A stretch of DNA of 64,000 nt from NCBI RefSeq assembly GCF_030686865.1, contig NZ_JAQYUS010000006.1, forward strand, positions 124,001-188,000, in the 5' to 3' direction. A program made the position numbers and the translations under genes. Positions 27,193 through 36,048 of the stretch are shown here, in pieces. The DNA is from Kaistella sp. SH40-3 (GTDB lineage Bacteria; Bacteroidota; Bacteroidia; Flavobacteriales; Weeksellaceae). The notes below the pieces were generated by a model that saw only the letters and a list, made by a program, of their open reading frames with translations, searched no databases and was not told the DNA's origin. Position 1 is the first letter of the stretch. Every line of letters starts with the position of its first letter.

Positions 27193-27759
27193 TTAATTTA
27201 TTGATCTTAATAATGATTCTGGAATAAACTGTATCAAAATCGGGATTTGTTTTTTCTCGATAACAGTGAATTTCCAATTTTTTAAATCTGAAGAATTCGC
27301 TATTGTCTCTTTTACTGTTTTAATTTCAAAGACTCTCGTACTTTCATCATAACTCACTTGATTAGGTCCAAATTCTGACCGTAATGCCGAAAGCAGTTTT
27401 TCTGGCTTAACTCCGGGCACATTAAATTTCATGTCCAGGTTTTGTCTGTAAGTCAGTTTAAGGAAAGAATTATTGTTTTGTTTAATAATTTCTTCACCAA
27501 TTACAAGTTCTTGTGGTTGATAAATTTTAACTTCAACATCCTGTGAATTAAACATTTGATTCATTAAAGCAACCACTTGTTCTTTAGGAAAGATTTTAAA
27601 ATAATCTTCATTTCCATACTTATCCAGCGCTTTATCAAAGTTTTTATTCTCTATTAATACGCTGTATTCTCTAAATTGATTTTCAATATCACCTTTGATA
27701 TTCTGGGAAAAATTCAATACAGAAAATGAAATGCACAAAAATAAAAGCACTTTTCTCAT
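27193..27759 (-). CDS. Hypothetical secreted protein between sucA and sucB
   Basis: I do not recognise a named family. From ATG at 27759 the protein has 188 residues and starts with a good signal peptide (MRKVLLFLCISFSVLNFSQ), so it is exported. The mature part, rich in Asn, Lys and Glu, alternates in a way that suggests a mixed alpha/beta fold, ending with QIPILIQFIPESLL. A longer frame exists, but it would overlap the sucA 3' end, and the signal peptide argues for the internal ATG. It lies 10 bases after sucA and 26 before sucB, so it must be cotranscribed with them. The reason for a secreted protein in this operon is unclear. Confidence 0.75.
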   Translation of the reverse strand: MRKVLLFLCISFSVLNFSQNIKGDIENQFREYSVLIENKNFDKALDKYGNEDYFKIFPKEQVVALMNQMFNSQDVEVKIYQPQELVIGEEIIKQNNNSFLKLTYRQNLDMKFNVPGVKPEKLLSALRSEFGPNQVSYDESTRVFEIKTVKETIANSSDLKNWKFTVIEKKQIPILIQFIPESLLRSIN

Positions 27760-27769
27760 CTTGAAAATT

Positions 27770-30580
27770 TTAAGCCGTAACAGGTCTTTTTGCAGGCTCA
27801 TCATTTCTATCAAAAACTCTGTTGATTACGCTATTTTGATTTTTCTCAAACATTTTATGACTTCCTGGCGCTGGCGAACCACTTGGTACAGCAGCAATAA
27901 CCTGAATTCCTGTATCACGGAAATTTCTTAAGATATAACCCCAAGCTCCCATATTCTCTGGTTCCTCCTGAACCCAAAGTAATTGTTTTCTGTTGCTATA
28001 TTTCGCAAAAATCTCATCAATCTTATCTTGCTGAAGTGGATACAATTGTTCCATTCGAACAAGCGCAATATTTTCGCAGTTCAATTCTTCTTTTTTAGCC
28101 AAAAGTTCATAATAAATTTTACCAGAACAAAGAACTAATTTTTCAATCTTAGTTTCATCAGCAGTAACATCATCGATGATCGGCTGGAATTGTCCAGTTG
28201 CCAAATCTTCTATTGTTGAAATTACTTTCGGGTGACGCAATAATGATTTTGGAGTCATTACTACTAATGGTTTTCTGAAGTTCCATTTCATTTGTCGTCT
28301 TAACAAATGGAAGTAATTCGCTGGAGTTGTCGCATTGGCAACCACCATATTTTCATTGGCACAAAGTCCTAAGAATCTTTCTAATCTTGCTGAAGAATGC
28401 TCTGCTCCCTGGCCTTCAAAACCATGTGGAAGAAGCATTACCAAACCTGCTTGGATTTTCCATTTCTCTTCAGCAGCGACCAAATATTGGTCGATAATGA
28501 TTTGTGCACCATTTACGAAATCTCCAAACTGCGCTTCCCAAATTGTTAAAGTGTTTGGTGAAGCCATGGCGTAACCATAATCGAATCCTAGCACTCCATA
28601 TTCTGAAAGGTGCGAGTTATAAATATCGAAACGATTTTCGCTAATATGTCGTAATGGGATATATTCTTCTTCGGTATCTTCCGTTTTCACTAAAGCGTGA
28701 CGGTGGGAGAAGGTTCCTCTTTCAACATCTTCACCAGAAATTCTGATATTGTGACCTTCCGTAAGCAAAGTTGCATAAGCCAACCACTCACCCAAAGCCC
28801 AGTCCAAAGTATTTCCTTCGATTGCTTTGATTCTGTTCTCAAAAAGACGGGTTACTTTAGTAATGAATTTTTTATCGCTTGGCAAAGTTGACATTCTGAT
28901 TGCCAATTCTTTTAATTCCTTCGCGTCGAATTTGGTATTCACTGGATTAAGAACTGCTCCTTTTGCAGACATTGGTAAATCTTTCCAATAATCTGCCATA
29001 AAAAGATCCATGGTGTTTTTCGCAATCTCTTTTGAGGCATCATAATCTGCATCTAAAAGTTTTTTGAATGAAACCTCCATTTCCTTCAGAACCTCATCAG
29101 AAAGAACTCCTTCCTGCATTAATTGTTCTTTGTAAATCTCTCTTGGATTCGCGTGCTTAGAAATTCTTTTGTATAAATTCGGCTGCGTAAATCTTGGCTC
29201 ATCACCTTCATTATGACCGTATTTTCTGTATCCTAAAAGATCGATATAAACATCTTTACCAAACTGAGCGCGGAAATCTGCTGCAAAACGAATCGCATGT
29301 ACAACCGCTTCTACATCATCTGCATTCACGTGCATTACAGGAGATTCTGTTACTTTAGCAACATCCGTACAGTAGTTAGACGAACGTGCATCTCTATAAT
29401 TTGTAGTAAATGAAACTTGATTATTCACCACAATATGTACGGTTCCTCCAGTTCTATAACCTTCCAAAGTCATCATTTGTGCAACTTCGTACACGATGCC
29501 TTGACCAGCAATAGCACCATCACCATGAATGATGATTGGTAAAACTTTTTTGAAATCTTTATATTTATTATCAACTTTTGCACGGCAAATACCTTCTACC
29601 AAAGCAGCAACTGTTTCTAAATGCGAAGGGTTTGGCGTTAAATTAATTGAAACCTCTTCCCCATTGGCTGTTTTAATAATTTTAGAAGAACCCAAGTGGT
29701 ATTTTACGTCACCAGAAAATACATCTTCTTCAAATTCTTTTCCTTCAAATTCAGAGAAAATCTGTTTGTATGATTTACCAAAAATATTGGTTAAGACATT
29801 TAATCTTCCACGGTGAGCCATTCCCAAAACTACTTCATCAACACCTAATTGTGATGAACGGGTAATTAATTGATCTAAGGCTGGGATTAATGATTCGCCA
29901 CCTTCCAGGGAAAACCTTTTTTGTCCAACGAATTTGGTATGAAGATAATTCTCAAAAGCAACTGCTTGATTCAGTTTTTCTAATATTTCAACCTTCTCAT
30001 CAGAATTTAATTTTGGATGATTTTCATTCACCTGCAACCATTCTCTAATGAATTTACGTTCTTCAATATTGTTAATGTGCATGTATTCCACACCAATTGA
30101 TTCACAATAAATCTTGTTGAGATGATTTATAAGTTCCTGCAATGTAACTGCGGTAGCAAGACCTGTAGTTGTTGCAGAATTAAATTTGCGCGTAAGATCT
30201 TCTTTAGTTAAACCAAAGTTTTCAATATCTAAAGTCGGTTCGTAATGTCTTCTGTCACGCACCGGATTAGTGTGTGTAAAAAGATGACCACGATGTCTGT
30301 AGGCTTCGATTAAATTTAGAACCTGAAATTCTTTTTGAATATCCTCTGGAATCTGCCCATTTGCTGCTGCTTTATTTGCCAGTTGAGCCGGTGCAGAAAC
30401 ATTGGTTGCTTCAGAATTCCCCCCAAAATCATCACCATACCCCGCTAATGCAAAATCAAATCCTTGAAAAAATGCTTTCCAGGAAGGTTCTACAGAATCT
30501 GGGAACTTTAAATATTGTTGATATAAGTCTTCTATTAACTGCGAATGAGCAGCGTTTAGGAATGAAAATTTGTCCATCAT
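27770..30580 (-). CDS. sucA: 2-oxoglutarate dehydrogenase E1 component
   Basis: A 936-residue thiamine-diphosphate enzyme, the first subunit of the 2-oxoglutarate dehydrogenase complex. The N-terminal FLNAAHSQLIEDLYQQYLKFPDSVEPSW motif docks to E2. Other signatures are GMAHRGRLNVL (about residue 238), IIIHGDGAIAGQGIVYE (about 350, the GDG of the cofactor site), GYRKYGHNEGDEPRFTQP and, in the C-terminal half, LLPHGFEGQGAEHSSAR. Length and order match OdhA/SucA. The first two codons are both ATG. It heads the operon sucA, the secreted protein gene and sucB. Confidence 0.96.
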   Translation of the reverse strand: MMDKFSFLNAAHSQLIEDLYQQYLKFPDSVEPSWKAFFQGFDFALAGYGDDFGGNSEATNVSAPAQLANKAAANGQIPEDIQKEFQVLNLIEAYRHRGHLFTHTNPVRDRRHYEPTLDIENFGLTKEDLTRKFNSATTTGLATAVTLQELINHLNKIYCESIGVEYMHINNIEERKFIREWLQVNENHPKLNSDEKVEILEKLNQAVAFENYLHTKFVGQKRFSLEGGESLIPALDQLITRSSQLGVDEVVLGMAHRGRLNVLTNIFGKSYKQIFSEFEGKEFEEDVFSGDVKYHLGSSKIIKTANGEEVSINLTPNPSHLETVAALVEGICRAKVDNKYKDFKKVLPIIIHGDGAIAGQGIVYEVAQMMTLEGYRTGGTVHIVVNNQVSFTTNYRDARSSNYCTDVAKVTESPVMHVNADDVEAVVHAIRFAADFRAQFGKDVYIDLLGYRKYGHNEGDEPRFTQPNLYKRISKHANPREIYKEQLMQEGVLSDEVLKEMEVSFKKLLDADYDASKEIAKNTMDLFMADYWKDLPMSAKGAVLNPVNTKFDAKELKELAIRMSTLPSDKKFITKVTRLFENRIKAIEGNTLDWALGEWLAYATLLTEGHNIRISGEDVERGTFSHRHALVKTEDTEEEYIPLRHISENRFDIYNSHLSEYGVLGFDYGYAMASPNTLTIWEAQFGDFVNGAQIIIDQYLVAAEEKWKIQAGLVMLLPHGFEGQGAEHSSARLERFLGLCANENMVVANATTPANYFHLLRRQMKWNFRKPLVVMTPKSLLRHPKVISTIEDLATGQFQPIIDDVTADETKIEKLVLCSGKIYYELLAKKEELNCENIALVRMEQLYPLQQDKIDEIFAKYSNRKQLLWVQEEPENMGAWGYILRNFRDTGIQVIAAVPSGSPAPGSHKMFEKNQNSVINRVFDRNDEPAKRPVTA

Positions 30581-30613
30581 TTACAAATTATCTGTTTATT
30601 TTTATTTAAAGAC

Positions 30614-30621
30614 CAAATTTA
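30614..30621 (-). promoter_or_regulatory. Putative -7 element for sucA
   Basis: The minus strand reads TAAATTTG, 34-41 bases before the start. -33 not clear. Confidence 0.35.
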
Positions 30622-30678
30622 ACAAAAATAAGTGAGGTACTAAAGCCTAAAAACGGTTAATAACAGGATTGTTATAAA

Positions 30679-31716
30679 TTATTTAAAAACTGGTAAAGAT
30701 AACATCATTATGGTGTTATTTTCTGTGGTCGGCTCTTCTAAAAAAGTTTGTTGTAAATCTCCGATTCTCATCGTGTCTCGTTTCGCTTTTGTTAATAATT
30801 GCTGTATTGCGCGCACTCTTCCAGCATAATTTCCTTTATAAAAAATCACGTATTGTTTTGATCCATTTAAAGTCCTGAAACTGAAATTATTATCAGAAAC
30901 TGGTTCTTTTTTAGAAAGCGGAATTCCATAAAAATAAGAAACTTCTTTATCTTTAAAATTATCTGCATCTGTGATTAATACTGGTTCACCATACTCATCA
31001 TCTCTTTTACCCAAATCCATTTTCACAAAGTTCAGAACTTTATTGTGGTTAATGACGATGTTTTTGAAAAGCGCATCTTTCACATTTTTAGTCGTTACAT
31101 TAATTCCCAAAAGCAATTGACTGTCTTGCTGCTCTACCATGAGTGAATCGAATTTTAAACTTTCACGCTGAATTTCTTTATCTACTTTATTTCCTAAAAG
31201 TTGATAAAGATTTTTCATGCTTTTATCAATGTTATCCACCCAAAAATCTTCAGAAATTAAATTAAGAGATCTCTTTAAAAAAGGCTGCTTGGGAGTATGA
31301 ATATACCAAACGATTTTAGTTTTATTATTTTGTGGAATAAATTTCAAATCAATATTGTAAGGAGTACTTTTTTTCCCTTCAAAAAGTTGAAATTTCAAAG
31401 TTTTTTCTGGATTTTCATACCGAATAAAAATATCGCCAAAAACATCATTATCTTTTTTATCCCGATAGGTCATCGCGCTTCCTTTACCTTCATAAGGAGA
31501 ATAGTATTGAAAAGTAAGGTTTTTATTTTCTGAAAAGAACGCATTCCATCTGCTGAAATTCTGAAGGTTATTGAATTGCGTAAAAACTTTATCAACCGGA
31601 TAATTAATTTCTTGTTCAATGGTGAAGTTTTTATTTTCATCCACAAAAGTCATCGAAACGGCATAAACTGCTCCGAAAAACAAAACGATAGATATCCCAA
31701 TTTTTAACCAACGCAT
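30679..31716 (-). CDS. SRPBCC family protein with N-terminal membrane anchor
   Basis: A 345-residue protein starting MRWLKIGISIVLFFGAVYAV, a transmembrane anchor or uncleaved signal. Residues about 25-165 match the polyketide cyclase/SRPBCC (Bet v 1-like) fold: IEQEINYPVDKVFTQFNNLQNFSRWNAFF, GSAMTYRDKK and KIVWYIHTPKQPF. The second half (about 175-345) has a GyrI-like/AraC effector feel but I cannot assign it firmly. SRPBCC domains bind hydrophobic ligands. A longer frame to 31755 starts with TTG and would overlap the glgC terminator, so the internal ATG is chosen. Confidence 0.75.
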   Translation of the reverse strand: MRWLKIGISIVLFFGAVYAVSMTFVDENKNFTIEQEINYPVDKVFTQFNNLQNFSRWNAFFSENKNLTFQYYSPYEGKGSAMTYRDKKDNDVFGDIFIRYENPEKTLKFQLFEGKKSTPYNIDLKFIPQNNKTKIVWYIHTPKQPFLKRSLNLISEDFWVDNIDKSMKNLYQLLGNKVDKEIQRESLKFDSLMVEQQDSQLLLGINVTTKNVKDALFKNIVINHNKVLNFVKMDLGKRDDEYGEPVLITDADNFKDKEVSYFYGIPLSKKEPVSDNNFSFRTLNGSKQYVIFYKGNYAGRVRAIQQLLTKAKRDTMRIGDLQQTFLEEPTTENNTIMMLSLPVFK

Positions 31717-31743
31717 GCGGCAAAAATAAGCAAAAACGTGGGC

Positions 31744-31785
31744 AAAAAAAAACACGGTATTAAAAATAGTACCGTGTTTTTTTTT
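31744..31785 (-). terminator. Terminator of glgC
   Basis: Arms AACACGGTA and TACCGTGTT with a 10-base loop, A-run and T-run at both ends. It lies directly after the glgC stop. Confidence 0.8.
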
Positions 31786-31799
31786 AAAAATCTAAATTC

Positions 31800-33068
31800 T
31801 TATGAAATCTGAGTTCCTGGTTGAATCACTGCGTTCTTTTTAACGATCACAATTCCATCCTTAATTGAATGGTTTTCAAAATCACCATCTGGCAAATGTT
31901 TACCTCCAATAATTCTTACGTTATCGCCAATTCTACAGTTTTTGTCGAGAATGGCTTTTTCAATATAGCAGTATTTTCCAACTCCTAAATTAGGAATTCC
32001 ATTGCTGTCGTTTGATACAATTTCGTTGGTATCCTGATAAAAGTCGGCTCCCATCATATAAGAATTCATTATGGTACTTCCTCTGTCCACACGGCTTCTG
32101 TTCCCAACGATCGAATTTTCTATCTTATCTGCCATTACGATACATCCGTCACCAAAAATCGCTTTGCTCACATAAGATCCCAATATTTTGGAAGGTGGGA
32201 GCATTCTAGCTCTTGTATAAATAGGAGATTTGCTAAATAAATTGAATTTCGGAAAATCTGTTGTTAAATCTAAATTCGCATCGAAAAACGATTGTATGGT
32301 TCCTATATCGGTCCAATAGCCATCATATTGAAAACTTAATGTTTTATATTTCCCAATGCCATTCGGAATTAATTCGCCACCGAAATCATCACCAGAATCT
32401 TCATCAAACATTTTCTTCAATCCATTTTTATTGAAGACGTAGATTCCCATAGAGGCAAGATATTCTTTACCTTCACCTTTATTTTTCTCAGAGACTTCAG
32501 ATTTCCAATCATTTAAAATATCACCAGAAGGTTTTTCTATAAAGGAAGTAATATTTCCTTCTTCATCAGATTTCAAAATACCAAATCCTGTCGCATCATG
32601 AGCATTTACTGGAATCGTAGCGATGGTTATATCGCCTTTGTTTTTGCAGTGAAAATCAATCATTTCACGGAAGTCTATTTGATAGAGTTGATCACCAGAA
32701 AGAATTAAAATATATTCATAATCATACTTATCCAAATGCTTCATAGACTGGCGAACGGCATCTGCTGTTCCTTGATACCAGGCATCACTTTCTATATTTT
32801 GTTCAGCTGCTAGAATATCTACGAATCCTTTGCTAAAGATATCAAAGTGAAAAGAATTTTTGATGTGTGAATTTAATGACGCAGAATTAAATTGAGTTAA
32901 TACCAAGATTCTGTTAAATCCAGAATTAAGACAATTAGAAATCGGAATATCGACTAACCTATATTTTCCTGCAATAGGAACTGCAGGCTTTGAGCGCGTA
33001 TTGGTTAAAGGAGCCAACCTTGCTCCTCTTCCTCCACCAAGAACAATTGATATTACACTAGGTTTCAT
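31800..33068 (-). CDS. glgC: Glucose-1-phosphate adenylyltransferase
   Basis: A 422-residue ADP-glucose pyrophosphorylase that makes ADP-glucose for glycogen. The N-terminal nucleotidyltransferase signature is GGGRGARLAPLTNTRSKPAVPIAG (residues 11-34). It is followed by ILSGDQLYQIDFREM, GFGILKSDEEGNI, and a C-terminal left-handed beta-helix of hexapeptide repeats. No other glycogen gene is in this window, so either the cluster is dispersed or the enzyme feeds another glucan route. A TAnnTTTG element lies 68 bases upstream. Confidence 0.95.
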   Translation of the reverse strand: MKPSVISIVLGGGRGARLAPLTNTRSKPAVPIAGKYRLVDIPISNCLNSGFNRILVLTQFNSASLNSHIKNSFHFDIFSKGFVDILAAEQNIESDAWYQGTADAVRQSMKHLDKYDYEYILILSGDQLYQIDFREMIDFHCKNKGDITIATIPVNAHDATGFGILKSDEEGNITSFIEKPSGDILNDWKSEVSEKNKGEGKEYLASMGIYVFNKNGLKKMFDEDSGDDFGGELIPNGIGKYKTLSFQYDGYWTDIGTIQSFFDANLDLTTDFPKFNLFSKSPIYTRARMLPPSKILGSYVSKAIFGDGCIVMADKIENSIVGNRSRVDRGSTIMNSYMMGADFYQDTNEIVSNDSNGIPNLGVGKYCYIEKAILDKNCRIGDNVRIIGGKHLPDGDFENHSIKDGIVIVKKNAVIQPGTQIS

Positions 33069-33135
33069 AGATGTATTTTTTAATAGATTATTAAATAATG
33101 TTGCTTAACAATATTACCATTTTTACTTTACTTTT

Positions 33136-33143
33136 CAAAATTA
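33136..33143 (-). promoter_or_regulatory. Putative -7 element for glgC
   Basis: The minus strand reads TAATTTTG, an exact TAnnTTTG. The -33 element is weak. Confidence 0.35.
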
Positions 33144-33344
33144 AATCTTATGATAAATGAAGTCATTATAGAAATTTCTAAAAAATAACGGTATAAATAT
33201 TATAGTTAGCAAAAAGAATCACAAGAAAATTTATGTACTGGAAAGGAATTTAGGATTTAGTTTAAAGATATTCAAGATGAATCGAGAAACCTTTGTAGCA
33301 AACATCTAAGAAGAGAATAAAGAATATAAACCTAATACTTAATC

Positions 33345-33375
33345 AAAAAAGTCTCTCAAAATAATTGAGAGACTT
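33345..33375 (-). terminator. Terminator of the tRNA-Asp unit
   Basis: 11-bp arms AAGTCTCTCAA and complement with a 5-base loop and a T-run on the minus strand, right next to the downstream tRNA 3' end. Confidence 0.85.
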
Positions 33376-33376
33376 G

Positions 33377-33450
33377 CGATCCGGACGGGATTCGAACCCG
33401 CGACCTCCGCCGTGACAGGGCGGCATTCTAACCAGCTGAACTACCGGATC
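33377..33450 (-). tRNA. tRNA-Asp (anticodon GTC), second copy
   Basis: A 74-base cloverleaf on the minus strand. The acceptor stem GATCCGG pairs with CCGGATC, the D-arm contains AGCTGGTTAGAA, the anticodon loop CTGTCAC has anticodon GTC, the T-loop is GGTTCGAATCC, and the discriminator base is G. The 3' CCA is not encoded. It is identical to the copy at 33520-33593 and both are probably cut from one transcript. Confidence 0.97.
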
Positions 33451-33519
33451 AATTTTTTTTGAAAAGTATTGATAAACTTTTGTAGTATTTTTATAAACTA
33501 TAAATAATTTATAAAAAAG

Positions 33520-33593
33520 CGATCCGGACGGGATTCGAACCCGCGACCTCCGCCGTGACAGGGCGGCATTCTAACCAGCTGAACTACCGGATC
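33520..33593 (-). tRNA. tRNA-Asp (anticodon GTC), first copy
   Basis: A 74-base cloverleaf with the same sequence as the copy at 33377-33450, transcribed first. Anticodon GTC, G discriminator, no encoded CCA. The 69-base AT-rich spacer between the copies differs from the flanks. No sequence upstream or downstream looks like an attachment-site duplication. Confidence 0.97.
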
Positions 33594-33748
33594 AATTTAC
33601 CATAAAAATTAAACTGCAAAAACTCTTGCTGAGTTAATATTGCATTACGCAATTTCGTTTAATTATCGGATTTTCTAATTTGTAAAGAACTTCTTTCTTT
33701 TTGGTGAGTGCAAAAGTACAATTTTTATTGCACCTTGCAAACTAAATT

Positions 33749-33781
33749 TAAAAAAAGTGCTCTCCTATTAAGGAAAGCACT
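33749..33781 (-). terminator. Terminator of trxA
   Basis: Arms AGTGCTCTCC and GGAAAGCACT (one mismatch), followed by a T-run on the minus strand. Confidence 0.75.
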
Positions 33782-33801
33782 CATTTTCAAGCCATTTATT
33801 T

Positions 33802-34119
33802 TTATAAATGTGCTGATAATTTTTCAGCAATCACTTCTTTTGAAGCAACACCTACAATTTTATCTACCACTTCTCCATTTTTAAAAATCAAAACGGTAGG
33901 AATATTTCTGATTCCGTAGTCTACAGAAACTTGTTGGTTGTTATCAACATCAACTTTTCCTACAATTGCTTTTCCTTCGAAATCAGTCGCTACTTCTTCG
34001 ATAATTGGTCCAAGTGTTCTACACGGTCCACACCATACTGCCCAAAAATCTACCAATACCGGTTTATCTGAATTCAATACCATTTCCTGAAATGATTGAT
34101 CTGTAATTTCTAATGCCAT
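33802..34119 (-). CDS. trxA: Thioredoxin
   Basis: A 105-residue canonical thioredoxin with active site W-C30-GPC33 in VDFWAVWCGPCRTLGP, the conserved cis-Pro in IRNIPTVLIFKNG and the usual length. It reduces cytoplasmic disulfides, including those of ribonucleotide reductase. It is a single-gene unit with a TAnnTTTG element 35-42 bases upstream of the start and its own terminator. Confidence 0.95.
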   Translation of the reverse strand: MALEITDQSFQEMVLNSDKPVLVDFWAVWCGPCRTLGPIIEEVATDFEGKAIVGKVDVDNNQQVSVDYGIRNIPTVLIFKNGEVVDKIVGVASKEVIAEKLSAHL

Positions 34120-34153
34120 TTTTATATATTTTTTAAAATTAATTTTAAGTCTA

Positions 34154-34161
34154 CAAATTTA
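34154..34161 (-). promoter_or_regulatory. Putative -7 element for trxA
   Basis: The minus strand reads TAAATTTG, an exact TAnnTTTG. Confidence 0.4.
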
Positions 34162-34189
34162 CGATATTCTTGCTAATTTAACTTTTTGT

Positions 34190-35365
34190 CTATCTATGTT
34201 CAACATTTGCTTTTTCTATTTGAAAAGTCTTTGCAATTTCTTCCACCGCCTCAACCAATGCATCAATATCTTCTTTGGTTGTAAAGTGGCTGAAAGAAAC
34301 TCTTAAAGGTGTCGTGCTGTCCATTTCCTCTTCATCAACAACCATCATCAATACCATGGAAGGTTTTGACGCTCCAGATGAACACGCGCTTCCTTGTGAG
34401 ATCGCGATTCCCTTCATATCTAACTTTAATCCAATCATAGGATCTTTAAAAGGTAAAAGAACACTTAAGACGGTATATAGACTATTGTCCATTTCAGCAC
34501 TTCTACCGTTAAATTTAACTCCTTCAATTTTCTGAGATAACTGATCGATCGTATATTGTTTAATCTCCCTAACATGATCAGCATAACTATCCATATTTTT
34601 AAGATAAATTTCCAAGGCTTTTCCTAAACCTACAATTCCGCAAACGTTTTCTGTACCTGCTCTTAGGCTTCTTTCCTGTGGACCACCGGTAATAATTCCT
34701 TTTAATCCTGAAGCTTTTCTAACAAATGCAAAACCGCTTCCTTTTGGTCCATGGAATTTATGTGCACTGCATGAAGCAAAATCTACGGGAATATCAGAAA
34801 AATCCATATCCATGTGCGCCATTGACTGCACGGTGTCTGAATGAAATAAGGCATTGTTTTCTTTGCACATTACCGCTACTTTTTTAATATCAAGCAGGTT
34901 TCCAATTTCATTATTGGCGTGCATTAAAGTCACCAAAGTTTTCTTGTCAGAACTTTTTAGAAGATTTTCTAACTGCTCTAAACTTACATCTCCTTTTTTA
35001 TCCGGACGAAGATAAGCCACTTCAACTCCTCTTCTTTTCTTCATATCTAAAACCGTCTCAGCCACGCATTTATGCTCAAGCGGCGAGGTAATAATCCGCT
35101 CTACTCCCAAATGATCGACACACGATTTGATGATCATGTTATTGGATTCTGTTCCGCAAGAAGTAAAAATTATTTCTGCCGGAGTTACCTTCAGATATTC
35201 TGCGATCTCTCTTCTCACGTTTTCAATGAGTATTTTGGCTTCCTGACCAAGACTGTGAGTTGATGAGGGGTTACCAAAATTATTCTTCAACACGCCAACC
35301 ATCGCATCGATTACCTCCTCAGATAGCGGTGTTGTAGCCGCATTATCCAAATAAATTTTATTCAT
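34190..35365 (-). CDS. Cysteine desulfurase (NifS/IscS family)
   Basis: A 391-residue PLP enzyme that takes sulfur from cysteine for Fe-S clusters or thiolated tRNA. The PLP Lys is in SCSAHKFHGPKGSGF (K203), the N-terminus is YLDNAATTPLSEEVIDAM, and the catalytic Cys loop is ISQGSACSSGASKPS (about residues 325-338), characteristic of group I (NifS/IscS). No scaffold genes are nearby, so the partner (IscU or a tRNA thiolase) is unknown. It follows the HAD gene of the polyprenyl-pentose cluster by about 38 bases on the same strand, which may be chance. Confidence 0.93.
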   Translation of the reverse strand: MNKIYLDNAATTPLSEEVIDAMVGVLKNNFGNPSSTHSLGQEAKILIENVRREIAEYLKVTPAEIIFTSCGTESNNMIIKSCVDHLGVERIITSPLEHKCVAETVLDMKKRRGVEVAYLRPDKKGDVSLEQLENLLKSSDKKTLVTLMHANNEIGNLLDIKKVAVMCKENNALFHSDTVQSMAHMDMDFSDIPVDFASCSAHKFHGPKGSGFAFVRKASGLKGIITGGPQERSLRAGTENVCGIVGLGKALEIYLKNMDSYADHVREIKQYTIDQLSQKIEGVKFNGRSAEMDNSLYTVLSVLLPFKDPMIGLKLDMKGIAISQGSACSSGASKPSMVLMMVVDEEEMDSTTPLRVSFSHFTTKEDIDALVEAVEEIAKTFQIEKANVEHR

Positions 35366-35403
35366 TTTTACCTTTACTTTTTAAATTTTTTCAGAGTTTA
35401 AAA

Positions 35404-35991
35404 TTAATGAAAAAATTTAAACTGACCTTCATTTGCCCAATCCAACATTTCCTGATCGCCCGAAGTATCTCCAAAAGCGATTGTTTTATCGTATTTCTTT
35501 CCAGAAATTTCTTCTTTAATTCTATTTACTTTTTCAATTCCGTTGCAGTTTTTTCCGATAAAATTTCCGGTGAAAATATCATTTTTAAACTCTGCTTTTG
35601 TTGCGATAAGATTCATTTTGAATTTATCGGCAAACGGTTTCACCCAAATATCAAGCGACGCAGATACGATATAGCAATCTGTTTGTGAGTAATCAATATT
35701 CTTAATGAAATCTAATGCATTCTCCCGAAAGATTTCAGGATAATACTGGTCGAAAAATTCCTGCGACTTTTTTTCGATTTTTGCTTTAGGTTGACCTTTA
35801 AGAATGGAGGATATAAAACTCTTCTTTACTTTCTCAGCCTCTAAAAGATTTAATTTCAATAAAGTAAATAGTGGAATATGTTTGATAAACTGAATTCTAA
35901 ATTTTGTAGCATTATAGAATTTAAGATATAGAAACATAGTGTCGCTGTAAGTTAAAGTTCCATCAAAATCAAAGCAATATAATTTCTTCAT
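35404..35991 (-). CDS. HAD-IB family phosphatase, likely in the polyprenyl-phospho-pentose cluster
   Basis: A 195-residue haloacid dehalogenase phosphatase. Motif I is YCFDFDGTLTYSDTMF (nucleophile D8, acid D10), motif II Ser is in YIVSASLDIWV, and motif IV is IAFGDTSGDQEML. It is the last of four genes encoding UbiA-like, DprE1-like and DprE2-like proteins. In mycobacteria the step after the UbiA enzyme is removal of the 5-phosphate from decaprenyl-phosphoryl-5-phosphoribose by an unrelated PAP2 phosphatase; a HAD enzyme could do that here (inference). Alternatively it may be an unrelated phosphoserine-type phosphatase. Confidence 0.8.
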   Translation of the reverse strand: MKKLYCFDFDGTLTYSDTMFLYLKFYNATKFRIQFIKHIPLFTLLKLNLLEAEKVKKSFISSILKGQPKAKIEKKSQEFFDQYYPEIFRENALDFIKNIDYSQTDCYIVSASLDIWVKPFADKFKMNLIATKAEFKNDIFTGNFIGKNCNGIEKVNRIKEEISGKKYDKTIAFGDTSGDQEMLDWANEGQFKFFH

Positions 35992-36048
35992 TTTTAAAAA
36001 TTCAATCTGATTTAATTCTGTGTAAACTACAAATTATATTTTATAGTA

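Larger units (their letters stand above)
33069..33376. other. Intergenic region between glgC and the tRNA-Asp pair
   Basis: This gap of about 300 bases holds the glgC -7 element (33136-33143) and the tRNA terminator (33345-33375). I see no coding frame or other structure in the middle part (about 33150-33340). Confidence 0.5.

Noticed and set aside
30679-31755. Longer SRPBCC gene starting at 31755
   Set aside because: The start would be TTG within the glgC terminator; the ATG at 31716 begins a clean membrane anchor.
33377-33593. tRNA-Asp pair as an integration site
   Set aside because: Both copies are complete, there is no integrase nearby, and no partial tRNA repeat is seen within the window.
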